Assembly: GCA_001689405.1 (NCBI GenBank) | Contig: LUJO01000030.1 | Span: 31,954 to 95,953 of the forward strand | Direction of reading: 5' to 3' | Source: Candidatus Homeothermus arabinoxylanisolvens | Lineage (GTDB): Bacteria > Bacteroidota > Bacteroidia > Bacteroidales > Muribaculaceae | DNA: 64,000 bases | Shown here: in pieces, positions 7,987 to 14,675 of the stretch | Layout of the letters: every line of letters starts with the position of its first letter | Position numbering within the stretch: position 1 is the stretch's first letter | Made by a program: the position numbers and the translations under genes | Notes under the pieces: generated by a model | What the model was told of the DNA's origin: nothing | What the model saw: only the letters and a program-made list of their open reading frames with translations | Databases searched by the model: none

Positions 7987-8016
7987 CCGAGTGCTTGCTA
8001 CCTCGTAAAAAACAAG
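7987..8016 (+). promoter_or_regulatory. Predicted preQ1-I riboswitch in the leader of the queuosine-precursor transporter
   Basis: The leader folds as an H-type pseudoknot. P1 is CGAG (7988-7991) with CTCG (8002-8005); P2 is CTTG (7994-7997) with CAAG (8013-8016). Loop CTAC (7998-8001) holds the C expected to pair with preQ1, and the A-rich L3 is TAAAAAA (8006-8012). The order and the CTAC and TAAAAAA elements match the Bacillus subtilis preQ1-I aptamer closely. P1 is one pair shorter than usual. The P2 3' strand ends 4 bases before the ATG, so ligand binding would block translation initiation. The downstream gene is a queuosine-precursor transporter, which makes the assignment coherent. Confidence 0.78.
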
Positions 8017-8020
8017 AAAC

Positions 8021-8695
8021 ATGTCAAAAAACTCAACAACATTCACACTACCGTTTCTGGTACTCACGGTGCTCTTCTGTGTGTGCCTCATCGTAGCCAA
8101 TCTGGTCGAAATCAAGACAGTGGCGCTTGGTCCGCTGACAATTACGGCAGGTATGGTCGTATTTCCCGTAAGCTACATAATAAATGACTGCCTCGTCGAG
8201 GTTTACGGCTTCAAAAAAGCGCGCCTCGTCATATGGCTCGGCTTCATGATGAACCTATTCGTCACGCTCATGCTGCAACTCGCCATCATACTGCCCGGGG
8301 CAGAGTCGTGGGGCGGACAGGAGGCCATGCAGGCCGTGTATGGCAACGTCCCGCGCATACTCGCCGGATCGTTTCTCGCATTCATCTGCGGGTCGATAGT
8401 CAACGCATGGGTCATGAGCCGAATGAAAGTGGCGTCGGGGGGCCGCAACTTCTCGCTCCGCGCCATTGTAAGCACACTATGGGGCGAAGGCACCGACTCG
8501 ATAATATTTTTCCCAATCGCTTTCGGCGGCATACTGCCATGGACCGACATAGCCCACCTCATCGTGGTGCAGGCGCTCATGAAAACCCTCTACGAAGTGC
8601 TCATACTACCCGTGACCATAGTGCTCGTAAAGCGCCTCAAGCGCATCGAGTCGCTCGACACCTACGACGAAGGCGTGACCTTCTCGCTCTGGTAA
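8021..8695 (+). CDS. yhhQ: Queuosine precursor transporter (COG1738, YhhQ/VUT family)
   Basis: The 224-residue polytopic protein shows the family pattern from the start: LFCVCLIVANLVEIKTV, VVFPVSYIINDCLVEVYGFKKARLVIWLGF and a late segment with LWGEGTDSIIFFPIAFGG. The conserved acidic and aromatic residues (NDCLVEVYG, GEGTDS) lie in membrane helices. Family members import queuine, preQ0 or preQ1 for tRNA modification. Here control is probably translational through the preQ1-like riboswitch directly upstream, which suggests preQ1 or a related base as substrate. The start at 8021 is fixed by the riboswitch. The gene is divergent from porU. Confidence 0.92.
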   Translation: MSKNSTTFTLPFLVLTVLFCVCLIVANLVEIKTVALGPLTITAGMVVFPVSYIINDCLVEVYGFKKARLVIWLGFMMNLFVTLMLQLAIILPGAESWGGQEAMQAVYGNVPRILAGSFLAFICGSIVNAWVMSRMKVASGGRNFSLRAIVSTLWGEGTDSIIFFPIAFGGILPWTDIAHLIVVQALMKTLYEVLILPVTIVLVKRLKRIESLDTYDEGVTFSLW

Positions 8696-8696
8696 T

Positions 8697-8943
8697 ACAC
8701 GCAGGGCGTAGCCTACTCCGAGTCAGGCACTCTCGCCGGCCCGTGGATTCAGCAGCAGCAGCCGGTGCCCCCCCTGACTTCGGTCACGGAATGCTCTTCA
8801 AGACACTCGACGGCAAGTGGATGATGTCGGTACACAGCCATAAAAACATAAACGGCTACTATCACCGCGTGCCCCATCTCTTCGACGTGGACATGTCGGG
8901 CGACAGGCTCGTCGTCAGTCCCGTTCCCCGCGGCTGTAAATGA
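8697..8943 (+). pseudogene. 3' remnant of a GH43-type glycosidase with a frameshift
   Basis: Directly after the transporter stop the frame reads YTQGVAYSESGTLAGPWIQQQ, then breaks at a run of seven C near 8768-8776. The next frame continues DFGHGMLFKTLDGKWMMSVHS and ends in a stop at 8941-8943. SESGTLAGPW...GHGMLFKT is typical of the late part of the GH43 beta-propeller. No 5' part of such a gene is present. The fragment is unlikely to make an enzyme, and it marks a past rearrangement at the edge of the toxin-antitoxin and steroid operon region. Confidence 0.7.
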
Positions 8944-8982
8944 CTGTTATGGTCACTAAAATTACGGTTACGCGCTCAATGA

Positions 8983-9258
8983 TTAATTTTCAAAAAGTTC
9001 GGAATGTGAGCCAAGACGCACCAGATCAATACTGTCTGTATCAGGGTCAAACCATATCAACAAAAAATCGCTCTCTATATGGCACTCCATATAACCCGCA
9101 TAGTTACCGGCAAGCATATGAGGATAATTTTCTGCAGGTATCGGCTCCTCATTCTGCAATAGTTTAAGTATCTTGAACAACTTTTCCAGCTTCCTCCTGT
9201 TATTTCGGAAACGTTTGTAGTCCTTCTTGTACCGTGTAGTCGGCCTTAGTTTCTTCAT
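8983..9258 (-). CDS. Type II toxin, YafQ family mRNA interferase (RelE superfamily)
   Basis: The 91-residue basic protein keeps all the YafQ catalytic positions: His47 (YPHML), His60 and Asp64 (ECHIESDFLLIW) and His85 (GSHSELF), equivalent to H50, H63, D67 and H87 of Escherichia coli YafQ. Such toxins cut mRNA in the ribosomal A site. The gene starts inside the last codons of the antitoxin gene (4-base overlap), the usual layout with the antitoxin first. It appears intact, so the pair is probably functional. Confidence 0.9.
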   Translation of the reverse strand: MKKLRPTTRYKKDYKRFRNNRRKLEKLFKILKLLQNEEPIPAENYPHMLAGNYAGYMECHIESDFLLIWFDPDTDSIDLVRLGSHSELFEN

Positions 9259-9512
9259 AGGCCCATCGACTTCTCCATAGCTTCAATAGAAGACATATCC
9301 AGAGCCGGAGTATCGCGCAGCATTCCCGAACGCACCTCTTCCATCGCTTTAAGCGTTGTCTTGTTAGGAGTATGATAGGCGGCATCGATAAGCAGAGTCT
9401 CGACAAAATTATTAAGACTTCGGTTCTGGCATTTTGCCAATTCTTTAAGACGCTCAATCAGATCGACTGACAAACGGAAACTTTGGTTCTTTTTCTGAAT
9501 CGCTACATCCAT
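9255..9512 (-). CDS. Antitoxin with a ribbon-helix-helix N-terminus, partner of the YafQ-type toxin
   Basis: The 85-residue protein begins MDVAIQKKNQSFRLSVDLIERLKELAKCQNRS, a ribbon-helix-helix DNA-binding fold: a short beta strand followed by two helices. The C-terminal half (MEEVRSGML...MSSIEAMEKSMGL) would wrap around the toxin. The gene overlaps the toxin start by 4 bases. An inverted repeat at 9516-9534 lies over the expected transcription start, which suits autorepression by the antitoxin or the complex. Confidence 0.87.
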   Translation of the reverse strand: MDVAIQKKNQSFRLSVDLIERLKELAKCQNRSLNNFVETLLIDAAYHTPNKTTLKAMEEVRSGMLRDTPALDMSSIEAMEKSMGL

Positions 9513-9515
9513 GGT

Positions 9516-9534
9516 TGTAATATTTTATAATACA
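9516..9534. promoter_or_regulatory. Candidate operator of the toxin-antitoxin pair
   Basis: TGTAATAT and ATAATACA form an imperfect inverted repeat with a three-base centre, placed just upstream of the antitoxin ATG and overlapping the predicted start of transcription. The position and symmetry fit a ribbon-helix-helix operator. It is a prediction from layout only. Confidence 0.5.
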
Positions 9535-9540
9535 AAATTA
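9533..9540 (-). promoter_or_regulatory. -7 box TAATTTTG of the toxin-antitoxin operon
   Basis: TAATTTTG on the minus strand fits TAnnTTTG. Transcription would begin near 9527, inside the inverted repeat. The bases between here and 9620 are AT-rich and hold nothing else I can identify. Confidence 0.55.
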
Positions 9541-9619
9541 ATCATTTTATATTATAAATACAACATATATGCATTACATGTTCCATAAACTCATCGACTT
9601 GTTCGCGTTTTTTTATTTT

Positions 9620-9685
9620 TCTTAGATACTTTATTTCGGCATTATCCGAATATTTTGCATTGCTCTCGACTTATTTGTATCTTTG
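9620..9685 (+). repeat. Diverged, promoter-bearing copy of the 74-bp repeat
   Basis: Read on the plus strand, this segment follows the reverse complement of the 74-bp unit: TCTTAGATACTT, then TTCGGCA, an AT-rich middle, TTTTGC, CTCGACTTATTTGTATC and the box TATCTTTG. The middle has several substitutions and small indels, so it is an old copy or a shared ancestor. It lies directly upstream of the steroid-reductase operon and seems to supply its promoter. Confidence 0.6.
9678..9685 (+). promoter_or_regulatory. -7 box TATCTTTG of the steroid-reductase operon
   Basis: TATCTTTG with TTTTGC about 20 bases upstream gives a strong Bacteroidales promoter. Transcription should start near 9691, which excludes the in-frame upstream start at 9683 and supports ATG 9704. 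Confidence 0.75.
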
Positions 9686-9703
9686 CTAATAAACCGTTAC
9701 GCG

Positions 9704-10477
9704 ATGGAAATAAACGCCGGCATATTCAACGATTTTCTGATTGCTATGGCTGCTACGGCCGTAGTCGTTTTCGTGGCGCTTCACTTTGTCGAGGCGGGTT
9801 ACGGCATGATGTACAACAGGCGATGGGGCCCTGCGATCAACAACCGGCTCGGCTGGGTGCTCATGGAGGCGCCCGTGTTCATTGCCATGCTGCTGTTGTG
9901 GGCGTTCTCGTCGCGACGTACCGACACCGCGCCGGTGGCTATGTTTCTGCTTTTCGAGCTCCACTACTTTCAGCGGTCATTCATCTTCCCGCTGCTTATA
10001 AAGAGCAACGGACGCATGCCCTTGTCTATAATACTCATGGGAGTCACTTTCAACGTGCTCAACGCGCTCATGCAGGGCGGATGGATATTCTACATATCGC
10101 CCGCCGGCCGTTATCCCGATTCATGGCTGTGGTCATGGCAGTTCATCGCAGGCACAGCCGTATTTTTCACCGGCATGTACATCAACATCGACAGCGACCG
10201 CATCATACGCAATCTCCGGCAGCCCGGCGACACCCGCCACTACATACCCCGGGGAGGCATGTTCCGCTACGTCTCGTCGGCCAACTACTTCGGCGAGTTT
10301 GTCGAGTGGACAGGCTTCGCCATACTCACATGGTCATGGGCCGGAGCGGTATTCGCGCTATGGACCTTCGCCAATCTCGCTCCGCGGGCCGGCAAGATAC
10401 ATGAACGCTACACCCGCGAGTTCGGCCGGCAATTCACCTCGCTGCATCTGCGGCGCATAATACCGTACATTTATTGA
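9704..10477 (+). CDS. 3-oxo-5-alpha-steroid 4-dehydrogenase family protein (SRD5A-like 5-alpha-reductase)
   Basis: The 257-residue membrane protein has several spans and the C-terminal signature of steroid 5-alpha-reductases: PGDTRHYIPRGGMFRYVSSANYFGE, FVEWTGFAI, FANLAPRAGKIHERYTREFG and a final RRIIPYIY. In eukaryotes these residues bind NADPH and the 3-keto-4-ene steroid. The family reduces the C4-C5 double bond to the 5-alpha product. It is the first gene of a four-gene operon with an OYE-type reductase 2 bases downstream and two dehydrogenases. This resembles Bacteroidetes clusters reported to make allo-bile acids and to reduce steroid hormones. The substrate here is inferred; close family members with other lipid substrates exist. 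Confidence 0.85.
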   Translation: MEINAGIFNDFLIAMAATAVVVFVALHFVEAGYGMMYNRRWGPAINNRLGWVLMEAPVFIAMLLLWAFSSRRTDTAPVAMFLLFELHYFQRSFIFPLLIKSNGRMPLSIILMGVTFNVLNALMQGGWIFYISPAGRYPDSWLWSWQFIAGTAVFFTGMYINIDSDRIIRNLRQPGDTRHYIPRGGMFRYVSSANYFGEFVEWTGFAILTWSWAGAVFALWTFANLAPRAGKIHERYTREFGRQFTSLHLRRIIPYIY

Positions 10478-10479
10478 CA

Positions 10480-11709
10480 ATGGATAATAACAAATCAATA
10501 CTCTTCACCCAAGGCCGCATAGGGCCGGTGACTCTGCGCAACAGGACCATACGTTCGGCAGCCTTCGAAGGCATGGCCGACGGAAACAGCCCCACACCCA
10601 TGCTCAAGGACTACCACGTATCGGTGGCTGAAGGCGGTGTAGGCATGACAACGCTCGCCTATGCCTCGGTCACTCGCAACGGACTCTCGTTTCCGAGCCA
10701 GCTCTGGATGCGCCCGGCCATCATACCCGGACTGCGCGACATAACCGACTCCATACACGCTGCCGGAGCCAAGGCGTCGATACAGCTCGGACACTGCGGC
10801 AACATGTCGCACAAGTCTACGGCCGGAGAGACACCCATATCGGCGTCGGGACGCTTCAACATATACTCGCCGACACCTGTAAGAAAGATGCGCGACGACG
10901 AGATAACGGCCATGAGCCGAGCCTTCGGCGAGGCGGTGCGGATGGCCCGCGACGCGGGCATGGACTGCGTGGAGATACATGCGGGCCACGGCTATCTGAT
11001 AAGTCAGTTCTTGTCGCCGTACACCAATCATCGCCGCGACCGGTGGGGAGGCTCGCTCGATAACCGCATGCGCTTCATGCGCATGTGCATGGATGAAGTG
11101 ATGAAAGCGGCCGGAAGCGACTTGGGAGTGGTGGTAAAGATGAACATGCGCGACGGCTTCAAAGGAGGCATGGAGATTGAAGACACCCTCACCGTCGGCC
11201 GCGAGCTTGAACGCCTCGGCGCCCATGCGCTCGTGCTGTCGGGCGGTTTCGTCAGCAAGGCGCCCATGTATGTCATGCGCGGCGAGATGCCCATCGGAGC
11301 GCTCACCCATTATATGGATTGCTGGTGGCTGAAATACGGCGTGAAGATGTTTGGCCGCATGATGATACCGAGCGTCCCGTACAAGGAGTGCTATTTCCTC
11401 GATGACGCCAAGATATTTCGCCGCGAGTTGCGCATGCCTCTCATATACGTGGGCGGATGCTCGACCCGGCAGAGTATCGAGCGGGTGCTCGGCGAAGGGT
11501 TTGAGTTCGTCCAGATGGGCCGTGCGTTGCTTACCATGCCCGATTTTGTCAACCGCATGCGCGACGGACTCGAATCATCGGGATGCGAGCATGTCAACTA
11601 CTGCATAGGCCGCATGTACTCGCGTGAGATGGCGTGTCATAAGTGTGTCAACGACCTGCCCCTCTCGCTCCAGCGCGAAATCGAGGCCATAAAATCACGT
11701 CAGCGATGA
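10480..11709 (+). CDS. Old Yellow Enzyme family NADH:flavin oxidoreductase, BaiCD/BaiH-like (candidate 5-beta-reductase)
   Basis: The 409-residue TIM-barrel flavoprotein has IQLGHCGNMSHKS near residue 95 and EIHAGHGYLISQFLSP followed by NHRRDRWGGSLDNRMRF, the active-site and FMN-binding region of the OYE/BaiH family. It lacks the C-terminal FAD/NADH domain of clostridial BaiCD and BaiH (about 640-660 residues), so electrons must come another way. Its end has four Cys (CEHVNYC...ACHKC) in a spacing unlike the usual CX2CX3CX11C iron-sulfur motif. Enoate reductases of this kind reduce 3-oxo-4-ene steroids or bile acids to 5-beta products. The start is ATG 10480, 2 bases after the previous stop. 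Confidence 0.85.
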   Translation: MDNNKSILFTQGRIGPVTLRNRTIRSAAFEGMADGNSPTPMLKDYHVSVAEGGVGMTTLAYASVTRNGLSFPSQLWMRPAIIPGLRDITDSIHAAGAKASIQLGHCGNMSHKSTAGETPISASGRFNIYSPTPVRKMRDDEITAMSRAFGEAVRMARDAGMDCVEIHAGHGYLISQFLSPYTNHRRDRWGGSLDNRMRFMRMCMDEVMKAAGSDLGVVVKMNMRDGFKGGMEIEDTLTVGRELERLGAHALVLSGGFVSKAPMYVMRGEMPIGALTHYMDCWWLKYGVKMFGRMMIPSVPYKECYFLDDAKIFRRELRMPLIYVGGCSTRQSIERVLGEGFEFVQMGRALLTMPDFVNRMRDGLESSGCEHVNYCIGRMYSREMACHKCVNDLPLSLQREIEAIKSRQR

Positions 11710-12488
11710 GCATAGCTTTGGTAACGGGGGCTTCGTCGGGCATAGGGCTTGAATTTTGCCGGCAGCTTGCCGAATTGTCATATGACATTGTTGCTGTCAG
11801 CAACAGGCCCGATGACCTTCAACGGTGTGCTGCCGAGATTGAGAATCGATGGGGAGTCAAGGTGACCGCATACTGCCTCGACCTTGCTTCGGCCGACGCC
11901 GCCGGAAAGTTGCTGGCATTTGTAGACGAAAAAGGCCTCATACCTGAGATTGTAATAAACAATGCCGGCATATTTGATTTCAAGAGAGTGGCTCATATGC
12001 CGCCTGCCCGCATTGACGCTTACATCGACCTGCACATGAGGACCATGACCCACATATGCCGCTTGTTCGGCGGCTTGATGTCAGGCAATGGCGGCGGACG
12101 CATACTTAACATGTCGTCCATGTCGTGCTGGATGCCCATGCCGGGAATAGCCATGTACAGTGCCACAAAGGCCTACATAAGGGCATTCTCACGGGCTTTC
12201 CGCATAGAGATGAAGGACCGTGACGTATCGGTTACCGTAGCCTGTCCGGGAGGCATAGCCACTGACCTTTTCGGACTTCCCGAGCGGCTGCAACGGCTCG
12301 GCACGAAAGTGGGAGCGCTCTACACGCCGCAGAAGTTTGTGCGCAAGGCCTTGAAACGGACATTGGCGGGTAAGGCGCAGTATATCAACGGCGTCATGAA
12401 CCGGCTGGCCATACCGGCCGTGGCCTCCCTGCCCGAGTGGGCACGTGTACTCATCAGGAAAAAACTCCTTGATAGAATCGACCGATGA
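11706..12488 (+). CDS. Short-chain dehydrogenase/reductase, candidate hydroxysteroid dehydrogenase (first)
   Basis: The 260-residue classical SDR has the cofactor motif TGASSGIG at 7-14, NNAG at 85-88, a catalytic Ser in NMSSMS (136-140) and YSATK at 151-155. The C-terminal hydrophobic part resembles 17-beta-HSD12/DltE-type enzymes. The ATG overlaps the stop of the reductase gene (ATGA). In this operon it most likely oxidises or reduces the 3-hydroxyl (or 17-hydroxyl) of a sterol substrate, which fits a 3-beta- or 3-alpha-HSDH. Stereochemistry and cofactor cannot be read from the sequence. Confidence 0.8.
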   Translation: MSIALVTGASSGIGLEFCRQLAELSYDIVAVSNRPDDLQRCAAEIENRWGVKVTAYCLDLASADAAGKLLAFVDEKGLIPEIVINNAGIFDFKRVAHMPPARIDAYIDLHMRTMTHICRLFGGLMSGNGGGRILNMSSMSCWMPMPGIAMYSATKAYIRAFSRAFRIEMKDRDVSVTVACPGGIATDLFGLPERLQRLGTKVGALYTPQKFVRKALKRTLAGKAQYINGVMNRLAIPAVASLPEWARVLIRKKLLDRIDR

Positions 12489-13306
12489 ACACCGAAGGAG
12501 TATATATAGTCACCGGTGCTACCGGTGGTATAGGCAGAGCCATAACGACAGCGCTCAACGCGCGGGGATGCAAGGTCATACTCGCCTGCCGCGATACCGC
12601 CAAAGCCGGGCGTTTTATCAGTGAACTTGACAGTGGCGACACAGACTGCGATATACTGCGGCTCGACCTGTCGTCGCTGGCGTCGGTACGCGAAGCGGCA
12701 CATGAAGTCGCCTCGCGGCACTGTAGGATAAACGCTCTCATAAACAACGCCGGCACCATGCCCGGAAAACCGAAAGTCACCGTCGACGGGTATGAAGAGG
12801 CCACGCAGACCAATTTTATAGCTACTGCCCTTTTTTCACGCCTGCTGGCTCCGCTCATATCGCCGGGCGGCTCCGTGGTGTTTACGACATCGATGACCCG
12901 ACACATAGTCCGATTGTGCGATGACTGGCGCGACAGGGCCGTCAACCGCCACGGACGCTTTACAACCTACGGCCGAAGCAAGCTTATGCTCACGCATTTC
13001 GCCCTCGACTTTGCCGATGAGCTTAAGCCGCGCCACATAAGGGTCAACTGTTCCGACCCCGGCATAGTGGACTCCTCCATAATAACGATGGGCAACCCTG
13101 TCGTCGACTTTTTAAGCGACAGGCTCTTTCGGCCATTTATATCCTCGCCCGCACAAGGTGCCGGGCCGGTTATGGCCGCTCTCGACAGCAGACTCACAGG
13201 ATGTATATTCACCCGACGCGGAGCCCGGCCCATTCCCGAGTCCTACCGCGGCGATCCGCTCCACACACAACCGGCGGCAGTCATCGAAGCCCTCGGCAAT
13301 ACGTGA
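12485..13306 (+). CDS. Short-chain dehydrogenase/reductase, candidate hydroxysteroid dehydrogenase (second)
   Basis: The 273-residue SDR has TGATGGIG at 10-17, NNAG at 87-90, a Ser at about 136 and YGRSK at 162-166. It is from a different SDR branch than the preceding gene and looks more like retinol dehydrogenase or WW-domain oxidoreductase types (ILACRD after the glycine motif, VNCSDPGIV later). Its ATG overlaps the stop of the first SDR. Two distinct SDRs in one operon would allow epimerisation of a hydroxyl by oxidation and reduction with opposite faces, which is an inference. Confidence 0.8.
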   Translation: MNTEGVYIVTGATGGIGRAITTALNARGCKVILACRDTAKAGRFISELDSGDTDCDILRLDLSSLASVREAAHEVASRHCRINALINNAGTMPGKPKVTVDGYEEATQTNFIATALFSRLLAPLISPGGSVVFTTSMTRHIVRLCDDWRDRAVNRHGRFTTYGRSKLMLTHFALDFADELKPRHIRVNCSDPGIVDSSIITMGNPVVDFLSDRLFRPFISSPAQGAGPVMAALDSRLTGCIFTRRGARPIPESYRGDPLHTQPAAVIEALGNT

Positions 13307-13400
13307 TTTCGACAGAATTGTCAAAATACACCCGGCATACAGGGGGTGCCGGTGCCACAAACATAGCCGTCGCTTAACAACCGCGTCTTTACATTGATTC

Positions 13401-14018
13401 TTATATTTCCGCAGCGTTTTGCTGCCGGCCGCCCAGAAACAGTCTGTCGGCCAACGACGGGTCAAAATGAGGAAATCCCGCGGCAATCTCGGTAGCGCTC
13501 AGGCGGCTCTCGTCGCTCTCGGCAAGCAGACGGTCAACCGGTATCACCTCCGCAGTCATAGGATTGTAGCGCTCTCCGAGCGACAGATAAAAACCGTGAC
13601 GGAGCAACTCCTCGGCAAGTTGCGGCTTACCGCGGAAGCCGTGTATGATCCACGGCACCGATGGTTTAAGCTCCTTTTTCAACGCTGTTATTTCCTGAAA
13701 TGCTTTTACGACATGCAGTATTATCGGCAGTCCGTACTCCTCGCCGATCACCGCCTGCCGACGAAATATGTCGCTCTGTACGTCAAGCGAAGCGCCTGCA
13801 AGCCGGTCAAGTCCGCACTCGCCGACCGCCGTTATGCTTCCGCTCCGGGCAAGTTCGCGGGTCTCGTCGATATATCTGTCTGCCGACGGCGACAGAGTGT
13901 CCCACGGATGCACTCCGGCCGAATATATCATGCCGGGCTGCATGGGAGTGGCGAAGTCATGATTTATTATGGCTCCGCGGCGCGACGGGTCATGAGTGTG
14001 TATGTCGGTAATCTTCAT
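13401..14018 (-). CDS. TatD family metal-dependent hydrolase
   Basis: The 205-residue product starts MKITDIHTHDP, giving the HxH metal ligands of the amidohydrolase barrel, and continues with VGECGLDR, LPIILHVVKA, WIIHGFRG and LLAESDES, the later metal and proton-transfer positions. It is shorter than E. coli TatD (about 260), like many Bacteroidales members. It is the last gene of the ribE to tatD operon, and its ATG overlaps the yidD stop (ATGA). TatD proteins are 3'-5' exonucleases or DNases; the substrate here is unproven. The 94 bases downstream hold only a weak hairpin. Confidence 0.82.
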   Translation of the reverse strand: MKITDIHTHDPSRRGAIINHDFATPMQPGMIYSAGVHPWDTLSPSADRYIDETRELARSGSITAVGECGLDRLAGASLDVQSDIFRRQAVIGEEYGLPIILHVVKAFQEITALKKELKPSVPWIIHGFRGKPQLAEELLRHGFYLSLGERYNPMTAEVIPVDRLLAESDESRLSATEIAAGFPHFDPSLADRLFLGGRQQNAAEI

Positions 14019-14239
14019 GGCACGGGGTCGTAGCCGCTTCCTCCCCACGGATGACAGCGGCATATGCGTTTCAGAGCAAGCCACAGACCCTTCACCGGGC
14101 CGTGTTTACGCAGTGCCTCGACTGCATACTGGCTGCATGTAGGTGTATAGCGGCATGCCGGAGGCAGGTGCGGCGATATGGCGCCCTGATAAAAGCGTAT
14201 GGGCAGTATGAGCAGATTAATCAGCAGACGGCGCATCAT
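14015..14239 (-). CDS. yidD: Membrane protein insertion efficiency factor YidD
   Basis: The 74-residue protein carries the full YidD signature: an N-terminal amphipathic helix (LINLLILPIRFYQGAISP), CRYTPTCSQYAVEAL and the C-terminal CRCHPWGGSGYDPVP. YidD helps YidC insert inner-membrane proteins. It overlaps the end of rnpA and the start of tatD. The rnpA-yidD adjacency is conserved across many bacteria, which supports the call. Confidence 0.95.
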   Translation of the reverse strand: MMRRLLINLLILPIRFYQGAISPHLPPACRYTPTCSQYAVEALRKHGPVKGLWLALKRICRCHPWGGSGYDPVP

Positions 14240-14675
14240 CGGCTTCTGTTGTTTTGGGGAGAGTGTCGCTTACACGCGACAATATTTTTTTTACCGCGTC
14301 CTCTATGCGGCGATAGGGCTGCAGGGTGTCGGCCACGAATATAAACACGATGTCAAGCGGAAGTGTGGTTGTGTCGGGGAGCAATGAGCGGTTGAGCCGG
14401 TAAGCTTCGCGCACGCGTCTGCGCATAGCCACACGGTCGACCGCATGACGCAGCCTTTTTTTAGGCACCGATACAAGAAAGCGGGAGCCTCCGGCCCGGG
14501 TGTCGTCGAGCTTCCATACCGCCCTTATAGGAAAAGCCATAACGCCCGCTATCCCCGGAGTACGGGAAAAGAGGGCGTCTATGGATGTTACGGAGCGTAA
14601 TTTTTCGCGCTTATATAGACGATACGATGTCACGTCGTCAGTTGTTTTGTGCGTCCTCCTTGAGGAAGAGGTCAA
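14217..14675 (-). CDS. rnpA: Ribonuclease P protein component
   Basis: The 152-residue basic protein has an FxxR-like start (YKREKLRSVTSIDALF), SRFLVSVPKKRLRHAVDRVAMRRRVREAYRLN and DIVFIFV. The RNR-type motif (here VAMRRRVRE) contacts the RNase P RNA during tRNA 5' processing. It is longer than typical (about 115-130) because of N- and C-terminal tails. The start at 14675 overlaps the end of hemD by 38 bases; no better Met lies between. It is followed by yidD. Confidence 0.92.
   Translation of the reverse strand: MTSSSRRTHKTTDDVTSYRLYKREKLRSVTSIDALFSRTPGIAGVMAFPIRAVWKLDDTRAGGSRFLVSVPKKRLRHAVDRVAMRRRVREAYRLNRSLLPDTTTLPLDIVFIFVADTLQPYRRIEDAVKKILSRVSDTLPKTTEADDAPSAD

Noticed and set aside
8233..8943. 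Long plus-strand frame overlapping the queuosine transporter and GH43 remnant
   Set aside because: Most of it overlaps the transporter in another frame. Only its last 55 codons are meaningful, and these belong to the GH43 remnant.
13307..13400. Terminator between the second SDR gene and tatD
   Set aside because: CCGGCA and TGCCGG can pair, but the stem is short and no T-run follows in either direction.
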